A program made the translations under genes and the position numbers. A stretch of DNA of 64,000 bases, taken from the NCBI RefSeq assembly GCF_003013715.1, contig NC_072815.1, forward strand, positions 1 through 64,000. The letters run 5' to 3'. Below the pieces are notes generated by a model, which saw only the letters and a list, made by a program, of their open reading frames with translations, did no database searches and was not told the DNA's origin. Below, in pieces: positions 32,380 through 42,160 of this stretch; positions within the stretch are counted from its first letter, which is position 1; each line of letters begins with the position of its first letter. Source of the stretch: Candidozyma auris. Lineage: Eukaryota > Ascomycota > Pichiomycetes > Serinales > Metschnikowiaceae.

Positions 32380-32672
32380 GCTCACAGGGCTTCGACATAG
32401 TGCTTATCAAAGAATGAAAGTATTCATCTCAATTTTTTACAATTTGCGGGATGTTACAATAGGCTCTACTCAAAAAAGTCCATGGCAATTCTTGCTAGTG
32501 TGCACGGCTACAACGTTTTCTACTTGCAAGTGATTGTGGTATGAGGAGTGCATTGTTCTTCGTGATGTGGAGTAATCGTCTAATCAACCACGACATCCTT
32601 TCGTCCATGTGCAAAGTATTTAGAAACGTCGCAGTGAATTCTTATCTTGTGTTATAAATGATGGTCGTGGAT

Positions 32673-35255
32673 TTACTCGACAACGATAACGTCGTCATTG
32701 TTCTTCTTGGGGGACCTCGATTTTGGAGGTACCAAGGGAGGAGCGTCCTCCTCATCTTTAGAAAGACTCTGGCGACCCGATTCCGTCTCTGATGCGGCGG
32801 AAGCGAACTCCGATGAGTCGGAAGATTGTGTTCTAGAGAGTTTTTTGGCCGTCTTTTGATTTGATGTTGGCTTTTCCGTCAAGAGGCTATTAAGCTTCTT
32901 CTTGTTGGGAGATGTTGACCGCTTCAAGCCCTTCGTAGTCTTGGTGGGGGTTTTGGGTGGCTCCGAATTTGAACCTTGGGCGTTATTCTCCTTGTTTTCA
33001 TCACTTTCTTTCTCGTGTGTTGCTTTACTCACTGCTCTCTTCAATCGACTCTCTAATCTCGATTTGGACGAGGCGACAACAGCCGCCTTTGGTGTCGATG
33101 ATTCTGCTTTGCTCAGCTTATGCTTGGAGCCGTCTCTCAGAACACTGGATTTGTTTGAGCTCCTTCTTCTCAACTCACCAAAAATCGTATCCTTATGCTT
33201 GAAAAGATCCTCGATGAAGTGCTGCTGGAGCAACTCAGTGGCAGCACTGTGAGAAATTCGACTGTCGGACAAGCCACTTCCATCCTCCTTTGGTCTTAAG
33301 AGTAGAGAGCCGAATTCTTTACAAATCCTTCCTCTTAATTCTGACCCTAGAGTTTTGTTTTTTGAGCCAATGATGTTGACGAGACGGTTGAAGTGAGTCA
33401 AAATGGCATCTAGAGTGGCCAAGTTGCTCACAGGTAGTTCAGAGATAGTATTCTGCAAGCCATTAACTCTAGTTTTTTCGATGTTTTCATCGTCACTGCC
33501 GACTGGATAGCTCAGATATAAAGTCTTAATCAAGTCGAAGTAGCTGTGAGGAACAATCGAGTCCGGTAATTCGAGGAAGTAGAGCTTGAACACATTGGTG
33601 ATGACAATTGGATCTGATGCCTTCAAAACCTCTTGTATCTTTGACATTTCAGTAAGCTCATTGAGTTGGAAACGAACCTTGTGCACTTTGGATAAGTGCA
33701 CAGGATGAGTCCACAAGTTGGTTCTCTCATCATCATCCTTGAGTTCGGGGTACACATTATCAAGGTACGAAAGAATGCCTTGCACCAAAAGAGGAACGGC
33801 CTTTCTATCGAGTCTTGCTTTCACATTGAGATCGACACCGAACGTCTGTTTGATATTTGAGTTGTAGTAATTGTCGTAAAGCGTCACCTTTGGATCAAAC
33901 TTGCCGGTGGCGTAGTTCTCTATGAGGAATTTGAGATCATTGACTGGATTGATAGTCTCCTCCACCACGTACATTTCCTCGGAAACTTGCTTCATGGAAG
34001 TTACTCTGTTGGAGAATGTGGAAACAAAATCGAACATGACCTTTTTGATTGCTTTCATACGATCGAGCTCGCACTTGTGCATGAACGTCAAGTGGTCCAT
34101 AACAATTTCCTCAAACTCGCACCTTAGCCTATCGAGCTCTTTGGTGGTTTGGAAGTACTGTAAGTCAAGCGTGTCTACTTCCTTGACGAGCTTTGCGTAT
34201 TGAGATCTGTCATTGTAGTCCACTGTTGTAACACCCATGGCCTGTTTGACGTCATCAAAATAGTCAGCGAAATGGTTTGCACGGCTGCTCAGGGAGCTGA
34301 TTGGATCGTAGTTAGCTGATTTCTTAGATTGGGAAAGATCAAATTCGAAAAGCTTCGTTATCTCGAATACAATAGGCTTCCACTGATAATAGAATTGAGA
34401 CGAGTTTATGAAGTTCTTCAGAGCACTCATGGAGCCAATGAGACGAATAAAACCGTTGTCGAGAAGATCCTGGCCAAACTGCTCAGCACGGTCGATGCTG
34501 CCCTTGTAATCTTCCAAATTGTCCAAGACCCATTGTGTTATCTTGCTTCCAGTTGAGACGTTGTAGTAAGTTCCCAAGATCGGAACCTTGTGTGAGGTCA
34601 ACTCAATATTCGAAAGAATGCTTGATAAGAGGACCTTGGCGTCTTTACGGTCACATGGCTTGTTGTCAAAAAAATAGGTCTCATCATCCTCATACCCTTG
34701 TTCTTCCTGAATGGACTGCTCACTCAACGATGTGTTTTGCGCCTCTTCAAGCATTTCCTCTAGCTCTTCCTCGGGATAGTGGGCCTTGAAGTCTTCAAGC
34801 ATTCTGCACTTATTGAAATACTTCTTCTGCAACTTCTCTAAGCTAGTTTTTGCAGATTTGAAAGCTTTGTACTTATCCAGAACCACCAGTTCAGAGTAAG
34901 CAACCCTCTGTTCGTGCTCAGAACACCACTTCAGAAATGGCTCCAACACCAACGTCTTGATGCTCCCCGCAATCTCCAAGTGAAGCAGGCCCTGCTTGGC
35001 GAAATTCTCGTTTATCTTTTCGTACCCGTTTTTGATTGTAGATACATAGTCGTTGTCTGTGTGTCTCTTGCTGGATTTCCTTACTGACACGCCCATATTG
35101 GTCAACTGGCTACCGTAAGCATGTTCAGCGTCCATTCTTTTGGTGAACAATTGGATGAAGTCATCGTTTTCCTTGATACCTTCGTAGAGTTCATTGAAGA
35201 GCGTCTCGAAGCCCAGATGGTAGTCGTGGGACCAGAAGCGCTCGGCGAATGACAT
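32673..35255 (-). CDS. RGD2: F-BAR/DEP/RhoGAP protein, Rgd2-like
   Basis: This 860-residue protein starts at the ATG at 35255 (MSFAERFWSHDYHLGFETLF). The F-BAR region covers about 1-400 and contains an inserted DEP-like segment (GTYYNVSTGSKITQWVLDNL, DLLDNGFIRLIG) near 230-285. The F-BAR, DEP and RhoGAP combination is the Rgd2 layout. The RhoGAP domain spans about 490-700 (KAVPLLVQGILSYL, FKLYFLELPDSIVPHSYFDL, LATLDAILTHFNRLV, SLLLRPK). A 160-residue Ser/Lys-rich tail follows and ends in a Pro motif (APPLVPPKSR) that could bind SH3 domains. Yeast Rgd2 acts on Cdc42 and Rho5 at membranes. At the place where the arginine finger usually sits (GIFR), this protein reads TNLWTHP, so the catalytic Arg is not obvious. 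Confidence 0.85.
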   Translation of the reverse strand: MSFAERFWSHDYHLGFETLFNELYEGIKENDDFIQLFTKRMDAEHAYGSQLTNMGVSVRKSSKRHTDNDYVSTIKNGYEKINENFAKQGLLHLEIAGSIKTLVLEPFLKWCSEHEQRVAYSELVVLDKYKAFKSAKTSLEKLQKKYFNKCRMLEDFKAHYPEEELEEMLEEAQNTSLSEQSIQEEQGYEDDETYFFDNKPCDRKDAKVLLSSILSNIELTSHKVPILGTYYNVSTGSKITQWVLDNLEDYKGSIDRAEQFGQDLLDNGFIRLIGSMSALKNFINSSQFYYQWKPIVFEITKLFEFDLSQSKKSANYDPISSLSSRANHFADYFDDVKQAMGVTTVDYNDRSQYAKLVKEVDTLDLQYFQTTKELDRLRCEFEEIVMDHLTFMHKCELDRMKAIKKVMFDFVSTFSNRVTSMKQVSEEMYVVEETINPVNDLKFLIENYATGKFDPKVTLYDNYYNSNIKQTFGVDLNVKARLDRKAVPLLVQGILSYLDNVYPELKDDDERTNLWTHPVHLSKVHKVRFQLNELTEMSKIQEVLKASDPIVITNVFKLYFLELPDSIVPHSYFDLIKTLYLSYPVGSDDENIEKTRVNGLQNTISELPVSNLATLDAILTHFNRLVNIIGSKNKTLGSELRGRICKEFGSLLLRPKEDGSGLSDSRISHSAATELLQQHFIEDLFKHKDTIFGELRRRSSNKSSVLRDGSKHKLSKAESSTPKAAVVASSKSRLESRLKRAVSKATHEKESDENKENNAQGSNSEPPKTPTKTTKGLKRSTSPNKKKLNSLLTEKPTSNQKTAKKLSRTQSSDSSEFASAASETESGRQSLSKDEEDAPPLVPPKSRSPKKNNDDVIVVE

Positions 35256-37520
35256 GTCCAACTTTAAGTAGACTGGTTCCTTAGTGAATAAATAGAAAGC
35301 TTCTACAACGCGGGTATCACTGGAGAATGTTTTCGTCACGTGCCGCAAGTGGGACTTGGGCCACTGCTGTCACTGCTTGGCCACTAGCCAGCCAAGTTAA
35401 AGCTTCATGGTAGAGCAAGACTTTTGGCAATTTTCTCTCAATTAATTGAGGCCGTGAAGTGTGTTTCATGATATTTGCAGCTCAGGCATTCTTCAAAGTG
35501 GACATGATGAATAATTTCCTAAGTGGGAGCAAACGGCTGCGAAATGACGCAAGGAAGAATGTGGGACTAGTCAAGGCGACACAGTGCTTGACGTAGGTAT
35601 ATATGAAAGAATGGAGCATTCAAACTATGATTCTGTCAAATTTCGGTACTTTCAATTGTTTATCTCTTTTTTCATTATCGTTTCATTACTGTGCCTTGCT
35701 TGTTGAATGCTTGTTCCTCAACTACCTGTTCACGAGGCTATAACTCGTTACCGTGTTGTTAGGTTCGCACATAATACCTCTTGACGCACTTAATTCTCTA
35801 GGCCAAAAATCGGTGCTAGCGTACTCTAGATACTTATATAAATTTGATAACCACAGTCGTACGGCTCTTAGACCGGTACGGCAAGATCAAGTCCGTGCAT
35901 GTGACTCTCCCTTCTTACAATTTTTCGTGGTCCTTACAAGTAGAACAACATAATCCTCAAGCTCATTTGTGAAATCCTGAATCTCTTCCTTTGACAAAAA
36001 CGATTGTGCCTTTTTGACACATTCGATTGATTGACCTCGTTATCCGTTTTGACCCATAAGATGCAGCTTTTGTAACTCTGGAGCACGCAAGAACTTCCCT
36101 TTAATATATCAGACAGACTGTTTGGACCGTGATGAAGCCACAATGATGAGATTGCCGGCCTGACCACGGACTGAAAATTGGAGCTACGGCGCGTTGTCCC
36201 TCAACTATATACCTTTAGAACCCGCTAGTAACTAGTTAATAATAGGGAATAAAGTACCACCTAAGCTCACTCGTGCTAACCTACCATCGACTTAATAGGT
36301 TAGCGGTGGAAAATTCATTGCTATAATTCTCCATTGTACATGTCATATACTATTTGAATGGATCAAAAAAATCCTTCAATTTCCGTTTATTAAAGGAGCA
36401 AAATACTCACGAATGGCGTATTTATGGCATTTTTGTTTGAGATAGAAGATCCATCTTAGCTTGACAATTCTCTACTGCTCATAGAGTAAGGCGTAAATCA
36501 AAATACATGTCTGCAAAGGTAAGGAGGAGCATCAGGATGAGGACAACTGCTTTGAAATCATAATAAGTTTCCTTGATGATCTAGGTACCCTTGGATGTCA
36601 TTGTGACCCGTCCTCTTATTTCAAAATTCCATTGGGTCACTACTAACTGAGAACCTATTGAACTTTTTAATGTTTTGCCTCTAAAAAGCACTTTTATATA
36701 GTGAAGTAGTCACCAAGAAAACGTAAATCTCTTTTGTAAGGTGCACTACGCTGACCCACTTTGTTGAAATATCAAATCATAGGAGTCCTAAAGCTACTTC
36801 CTTAGGGTAAAGTACTTGCCAGACCAACTATGGCATCGTATTCAAGTGTTTCTCGTGTGATACAACATTGGTTGGTTAAGCCCCGAAATTAATGGCTTCG
36901 AATGCTTTCAATGTCCATATACTTAAAAATTGTGTACTTTTACCGGAATCAACTCTATGACGCCGAACCAATAAACATTAACGAGAAATCAAAGCCACAA
37001 TAGGCGTACCAGTCCTTTTGATACTTCCAAGTCACTAGTACGATGTGTGTATGAAGTCCCCAGTGAGCGATGCGAGTAGATAATGTTCTGTTAATTCGAA
37101 AATTTATTTCTTGACTAACAGCCTACCTCGATCGTCTTCTGAATCACATCTTCACAAGCTTATGTCTTCACAATTCACTGTGCTTTAGACTGCCCTGGTT
37201 AACAGGCATCGCGTTTTAAGGAGTCGCGACAGACGCGCACATCTCTCCAGTTTGCAAAGTTTCTTCACTTCTGTCTTCTACAACGAAGAAATAAAAACGT
37301 CTTCAAAAATCAGAATTCCACAAAATCCTCGGGAAAACTACCGAAGTCAATTGCAAAGGCATCAAACACGTGAAAATTTTCGATATTGGGTTAATAATCC
37401 TTCCCTGGGGTCCCCTTCCACTTACAGAGTCCAAATCCTCATCCACGCTAGAGGTACTGGTGCTCACTTCAACCACGTCTTCACTGATCCTTGTTACAAC
37501 TTTCATCACCACCACTTGCC
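35256..37520. promoter_or_regulatory. Long intergenic region upstream of SIC1/SOL1
   Basis: This 2.3-kb stretch separates the divergent RGD2-like and SIC1/SOL1-like starts. No gene, tRNA or repeat is recognised. It is unusually long for this dense part of the window, so it may hold extended cell-cycle promoter elements. I could not find a clear Swi5/Ace2 site. Confidence 0.4.
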
Positions 37521-38315
37521 ATGATTCCGCCTTCGACGCCGCCACGAAAAACTGTGGCCATGCAGCCTGTGACGCCTTCTTCGTCGAGGTGCCACAAAAA
37601 ACATTCCCGATCTCGCCCTGCCACGTCTCCCTTCCTCACGCCTCGAAGTTCTAGAAAGCACGCTGCAGACGTGATCATTCCGTCTCCCAAGAACCCGCTT
37701 GTAAACTTTCTACCCACGCCGCTGACGGTTGGGCGTGGACGGAAAAACTTGAACTTTGGCGTGGCGATACCGCCCTCGTCGAAATCGAGAAACCTCACGG
37801 CTGCTCTTGAGGCACTCAGTGAGCCAAAGGAGGCTCTTCCTGTTGAGCAACCAGCAACCTCACCTCCAAGGCCTTCGACTCCTGAGCAGCAGATCGTGCA
37901 CGAGGCGTCAACACCTTGCAGCTCGGGCTTGGGTATTTTACATTCTGACGACAGCAGCATTCAAGTTGTGGATGTGGGCTTTCTCAAACGCATACCTCGT
38001 AAGAAACTTCCGAACCCATTTCTAGAGCTGGACTCGTCAAGGCCCACAAGTGTAAGGAGTGATGTCGATTTAGCCACTCAGATGGAGCTTGTCAATCACA
38101 GAACGGGAGAGAGAAAGGTGCGTACGTTGCTGGAGGAGCAACGGAAATTCAAGCCTCGCAAGCTAGATTTCACGCTGGCAGTGAAACAACCGGTGAAGGT
38201 GAACTATAATGTGACTAATAAGTTTGTTACTAAGAACATGGGAAAGGCGTTTACTTTGGAGGACACTAACAAGCTGGGCTTCAGTATTTTCAGTGATGGC
38301 GACTCATCTAGTTAG
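37521..38315 (+). CDS. SOL1: Sic1/Sol1-type CDK inhibitor
   Basis: This 264-residue protein starts at the ATG at 37521 (MIPPSTPPRKT), which parallels the Sic1 start (MTPSTPPRS). The N-terminal half is disordered and rich in Ser/Thr-Pro sites (VTPSSSR, ATSPFLTPRS, PSPKNP, LPTPLT, ATSPPRPSTP), the phosphodegron style that targets such inhibitors to SCF-Cdc4. The C-terminal half matches the inhibitory region: NPFLELD, ATQMELVNHRTGERKVRTL, then EEQRKFKPRKLDF, corresponding to Sic1 NPF, the VNKKGEVVEKRRL stretch and GRFKPKALF. It would inhibit B-type cyclin-CDK at G1 and mitotic exit. A further conserved-looking end (NMGKAFTLEDTNKLGFSIF) extends past the Sic1 C-terminus. It is convergent with the next gene at a 38-bp spacing. 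Confidence 0.8.
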   Translation: MIPPSTPPRKTVAMQPVTPSSSRCHKKHSRSRPATSPFLTPRSSRKHAADVIIPSPKNPLVNFLPTPLTVGRGRKNLNFGVAIPPSSKSRNLTAALEALSEPKEALPVEQPATSPPRPSTPEQQIVHEASTPCSSGLGILHSDDSSIQVVDVGFLKRIPRKKLPNPFLELDSSRPTSVRSDVDLATQMELVNHRTGERKVRTLLEEQRKFKPRKLDFTLAVKQPVKVNYNVTNKFVTKNMGKAFTLEDTNKLGFSIFSDGDSSS

Positions 38316-38353
38316 CAAATGTAACGAAACGAATTATTTATTAACAATAAACG

Positions 38354-40132
38354 CTACGCCTCGCGATATTTCTTGATATTGTCCCACGCCAAAGAATTGG
38401 CGTTGGGTAGTTTGACAACTTCGATCTGATTGAGCACCTCGGGCATCTGCTTGTCGGGATACGTGGCCAAGTATCTAATAGGCTTGCTAATTTGCGACAC
38501 TGGGTCCGCCAGGTCTCCACGTAGCTCAAGAGGCAACTTTTGCATTATCTCCACATGGTCTGTAGGTAAGGTGAACCTCTCAGTTAAGTTAGGCTTTGTG
38601 AGTTCGGCAAGTTCCTTGGATGGCTGCGGTGGCAATCCTCCCAGTGCTTCGGCTTCTTCCCTTGCTTTCTTGAATTCCGCAAGCAATTCTTCCTTTCTCT
38701 TCATTTGTCTTGTTTCCTTTTCTATCAGGTAAAGTTTTTCGAAATCGATCATGCGGAACTTATAGTAGCTTGCCCATGTTTCCTGAGACACTTCCCTGTA
38801 AGAATTGGCAAGAACATTAAATAAAACAGTACTGTGAAGCACTTCCAAGTTAGTGAAGTCTTCAGTGAATTGACGTTGCCGGTTCACCACAACCTCGAGG
38901 TTTTCAGGAGAATAGCATTCATGTATCAACCCCTTGACAGGACGATTGAATCTCCTTTTCATTGGTTTTCGGACTTTATGCGCGGGTAGATGAGTTACCG
39001 CATTTGAAGATGGGGCGTTCTCCTTGCTGAACATCCGTATCTTATTGATTTTATTCACCAAAGCAGCGTCCTTATAGTTACCCGATCCTGGCCCTCTATA
39101 GGATTTGTAGTAGTAATACTTGGAATGGAGGGCTTCTTGATCATTGTTCAAAAGTAGCTGCTGCACCTGCTTGGATACCTTGTGGTCAGCAAATTTTAGC
39201 TGCAACTTGCCAAGGTGTGGTCGCTGAGCGTTTAAAAGGGCTGCCTGTTGCATCGAGTTCATCAGTCCACTCGTCACAAAATAGTTGGGAACTCTACATA
39301 GAGGGCCCACCAGAAACTCTGGAATTGTGCCATTTCCGGGAAGAATATTCTCAGAAACGTCAAGAGAGTTTGGGTCGACACTTCCCACCTGACGCTTAGA
39401 CCTTCCTAGAGGTTTCCTGCCAGAGTCTCCTTTCTCGTTGACATCAGCATCGGTACCTGGGTTGAAGTTAGCGTAGTTATTGTTTCTGATGATAAGCTCA
39501 CGCTCCAGAGCGCTAAGTGAACTTCCGTAGACCCTCTTATAGGTTCCCTCATGTTTGTAGACCTGCAACTTCGTGAGGGGAGTCAAAGTAAGGAAAGTAG
39601 CGTGATCTTTTCGTAGGGAAGATTCCACATGTCCGTACAGAGGGAAGACCTGGGAGACGGTAATATGGTCCTCGTCGTTGGCTGGTATCATGAGTTTTTC
39701 AGGAGATTCGGTATTTTGCACGATCGAATCCTCTCCTACCAAGACATCGACATTCTCAATTATTGAATATAGGAATCGAAATGGTATGTAGAATTGTTGC
39801 TTGTCAGCGTCATTTGATGAAAGTAAGCCTTCCGCAAGAAGCAGCTCATTAAGCGATTGTGTTGTCTTGAACAAAAAGTCAGATTTAGGAATTCCCGATT
39901 TTTTGACGATCCTAGCAATGAGTTGATACGAACTGGGGTAATTCCATAATTTGGCTAGCAGCTTCACTAGAACATATTCGGTTTTGTTCAACACAAAGTA
40001 GTCTACTCTGAAGGGAAACGACGAGGAGAAGTCCTTCTCCTGAGGCGGCGTGAAAGCCACTGGAATCTTGGATCGAGAAAATCCATGCTCATTTGTTGCG
40101 CCCCTGGCACGAACCACACTGACTGAAGCCAT
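38354..40132 (-). CDS. Nuclear-type protein, possible SWI/SNF-RSC subunit
   Basis: This 592-residue protein is intact and soluble. The N-terminal third (YFVLNKTEYVLVKLLAKLW, LFKTTQSLNELLLAEGLL) is helical and could be a winged-helix-like unit. The middle has FLVGPLCRVPNYFVTSG followed by a helical LMNSMQQAALLNAQRP, and later VLHSTVLFNVLANSYREVS then WASYYKFR. These two areas recall parts of yeast Swp82/Rsc7 (a RVPxY segment followed by a helical stretch, and a Trp-x-x-Tyr-rich segment near the end). The central CRC signature of that family is not evident. It may be a Candida-lineage remodeller subunit, or something unrelated. I do not claim a firm identity. Confidence 0.35.
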   Translation of the reverse strand: MASVSVVRARGATNEHGFSRSKIPVAFTPPQEKDFSSSFPFRVDYFVLNKTEYVLVKLLAKLWNYPSSYQLIARIVKKSGIPKSDFLFKTTQSLNELLLAEGLLSSNDADKQQFYIPFRFLYSIIENVDVLVGEDSIVQNTESPEKLMIPANDEDHITVSQVFPLYGHVESSLRKDHATFLTLTPLTKLQVYKHEGTYKRVYGSSLSALERELIIRNNNYANFNPGTDADVNEKGDSGRKPLGRSKRQVGSVDPNSLDVSENILPGNGTIPEFLVGPLCRVPNYFVTSGLMNSMQQAALLNAQRPHLGKLQLKFADHKVSKQVQQLLLNNDQEALHSKYYYYKSYRGPGSGNYKDAALVNKINKIRMFSKENAPSSNAVTHLPAHKVRKPMKRRFNRPVKGLIHECYSPENLEVVVNRQRQFTEDFTNLEVLHSTVLFNVLANSYREVSQETWASYYKFRMIDFEKLYLIEKETRQMKRKEELLAEFKKAREEAEALGGLPPQPSKELAELTKPNLTERFTLPTDHVEIMQKLPLELRGDLADPVSQISKPIRYLATYPDKQMPEVLNQIEVVKLPNANSLAWDNIKKYREA

Positions 40133-41214
40133 GATGTTTATGGTCTGTTGAGCGTCAAGATTATAGCCAGCCCGGCTTTATCACGTGCATAAGATCACAT
40201 GAAACCTACTCACGTCGGCTCTAGTAAATGGGCCTTCATTCACTTCAAAAACTAAAAGTAATAATAAAAAGTGTCAGTCTTTACTAAGATGCTAATCAAG
40301 TCTTTATGAGATATCTCATAGACGTGGTGTGGAGAAGACAAAGTTCCCGTAGGTTTATTGACTAGAAGAGGATCCCGTTGCAGCCATCCCCACAGCTGAC
40401 CAACAAGACTAGCACTAGTATTACATACATGTATGAGTGTCATCAATCGAATCAAAAAGTCAAGAATATCATAGAGCCTTATTGTGCGAACATTTCCGAG
40501 GATAGATAAGATAGTCCTCCCAGTCGAGCATAAATCTAATAAAGACATTAAGACAATGTAGGGTAGAATAATAACAAACGAGGAATCTTGTAGATTTGAA
40601 CTAGTCTTGATTAGAGGGTCATGAAAGCGCTACAAATGGTAATTGCCAAACGTTACACTCTTTTTGGTCTGAGTGAAACCACATTCCTCTGTGAACATCT
40701 CACAAGTACTAGTCAAAGTTCACAAAGTCACCGAAATGATGCAGATTGCTCTAGAATCGTGATATCTGAACCTTCGCACTCGCAAAGACACCCATCTCCG
40801 AGTCTACGACTTTCTGCTCCTCACTAATCAACTTGTCTCGTGCAACCCACAAGCTATCTCCTAAAGGACCCTTTCGCAGCCAATTACGTGCATACTCGGA
40901 TACAGCCATGGGAGACGCCGAAGATAAATGGTCATAGAAAAGTCAAAAAATCGTATTGAAAATAGCCTTGGAAAGTAAAGTAGTTATATCAAGAAATCCG
41001 ATGATCTCATCCGGGAAGGGTTCTCCTCTGTTTTCGATTTTTCCTCTTTCTTTCCAAGGCGTTTTCCGCGACCTCGGTTGTTGCATCCAGATACCCCACA
41101 GAAGTAGCACATGAAGGTGCGATATATAAACCCACAGTGGAGCCTCACCACAAATTCCGGACTGCTTCTTTTTTTTTTTTGTTTCCAAGTCCACCCCCTA
41201 AATCTTCACCAAAC
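40133..41214. promoter_or_regulatory. Divergent upstream region of ECI1 and the remodeller-like gene
   Basis: This 1.1-kb region lies between divergent starts. A minus-strand frame at 40548-40252 (98 codons) has no recognised content and is not called a gene. A CCTCGG element at 41072-41077 is listed separately. The 11-T run at 41170-41180 precedes the ECI1 start. Confidence 0.45.
41072..41077. promoter_or_regulatory. Candidate fatty-acid regulator site (CCTCGG)
   Basis: CCTCGG, 138 bp upstream of the ECI1 ATG, equals the core bound by the FarA/FarB/Ctf1 regulators of fatty-acid genes in fungi. Six bases occur often by chance. Position and gene identity are the only support. Confidence 0.35.
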
Positions 41215-42048
41215 ATGTCCGACGACGAGTACACTGATATCCTTTACGAGGTGAGAGACAGAATCACTACCATCACCATCAACTTGGACTCCAAGTTGAA
41301 CGCCTTGAACGGGCCCCAGTACCTTCAGCTCGCCAAGTTCATCGACCAGGCTGACAAGGAGGAGGACACCGTGGTGACGATTCTCCAGGCAAAGGGTCGT
41401 TACTTCTCGGCAGGTGCAAATGTAAGAGACATTTCCGTGGCGAACGCGGACCCCTCAGAGATCTTCTCCCATGAGTTCTGGCTCAAAAATTTCACCGGCA
41501 GAAACGTCTACTTGACCGACTTGTTGCATAACCACTCCAAGGTGTTGGTTTGTGCGCTCAACGGACCTGTCATTGGCTTGTCGGCTGCCATTGTTGCCTT
41601 GTGTGACTTGGTGTACGTGAACGATGAGAACACCGCCTACATGTTGACTCCCTTCTCCAACTTGGGGTTGGTCGCCGAAGGAGCCACCTCCGCCACGCTT
41701 TTCTTGAGATTGGGCTGGTCCAAGTCTGCTGAGGCGTTGTTGTTTGCCAAGCCCATCCCAGGTTCCGAGCTCAACAGGTTGGGTTTTTTCAACGGCACTT
41801 TCACCGGTAAAGGCTTGACCACCGACCAGTTCAACGAGGAGGTGCACAAGTTGGTCTTGTCCAAGTTCGAAGGCTTGTACGAACCCTCGATCTTTGCCAA
41901 CAAGGCGTTGCTCAGACACAACCGTGACCAGCTTATCAACAGCGCCAACGCCAGAGAGTCCATCATTGGCTTCAACAGATGGATCGAGGGCATTCCTCAG
42001 CAAAGATTTGTGCAGATCGCCAACAAGGAGATCAAGCACAAGCTCTAA
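41215..42048 (+). CDS. ECI1: Peroxisomal delta3,delta2-enoyl-CoA isomerase
   Basis: This 277-residue protein starts at the ATG at 41215 (MSDDEYTDILYEV). It is a crotonase-fold enzyme of unsaturated fatty-acid beta-oxidation that moves a 3-enoyl double bond to the 2-trans position. The oxyanion-hole regions are FSAGANV near residues 65-71 and LNGPVIGLSAA near 118-128. FSNLGLVAEGAT carries Glu155 at the place of the catalytic glutamate in yeast Eci1. The last residues, HKL, form a type-1 peroxisomal targeting signal. The length matches Eci1/Dci1 (about 270-280). Regulation by fatty acids is suggested by the CCTCGG site. NPR3 follows on the same strand after 112 bp. It is unlikely to be Dci1-like, but this was not tested. 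Confidence 0.9.
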   Translation: MSDDEYTDILYEVRDRITTITINLDSKLNALNGPQYLQLAKFIDQADKEEDTVVTILQAKGRYFSAGANVRDISVANADPSEIFSHEFWLKNFTGRNVYLTDLLHNHSKVLVCALNGPVIGLSAAIVALCDLVYVNDENTAYMLTPFSNLGLVAEGATSATLFLRLGWSKSAEALLFAKPIPGSELNRLGFFNGTFTGKGLTTDQFNEEVHKLVLSKFEGLYEPSIFANKALLRHNRDQLINSANARESIIGFNRWIEGIPQQRFVQIANKEIKHKL

Positions 42049-42160
42049 GTATTTAAATTTATTTATCTAGACATTTGGTGTATACTGTCTTAATGTAAGG
42101 TAGAAAGTATCAAGTATCAAGCACTGCGCGAACGTTTCATCCTCAACTACTACTCATGCT

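Noticed and set aside
37481..37960. 159-codon minus-strand frame
   Set aside because: Antisense to the SIC1/SOL1-like gene, whose N- and C-terminal motifs are recognised.
40252..40548. 98-codon minus-strand frame upstream of ECI1
   Set aside because: It is moderately hydrophobic, but there is no motif, neighbour logic or length support. It lies in a promoter interval.
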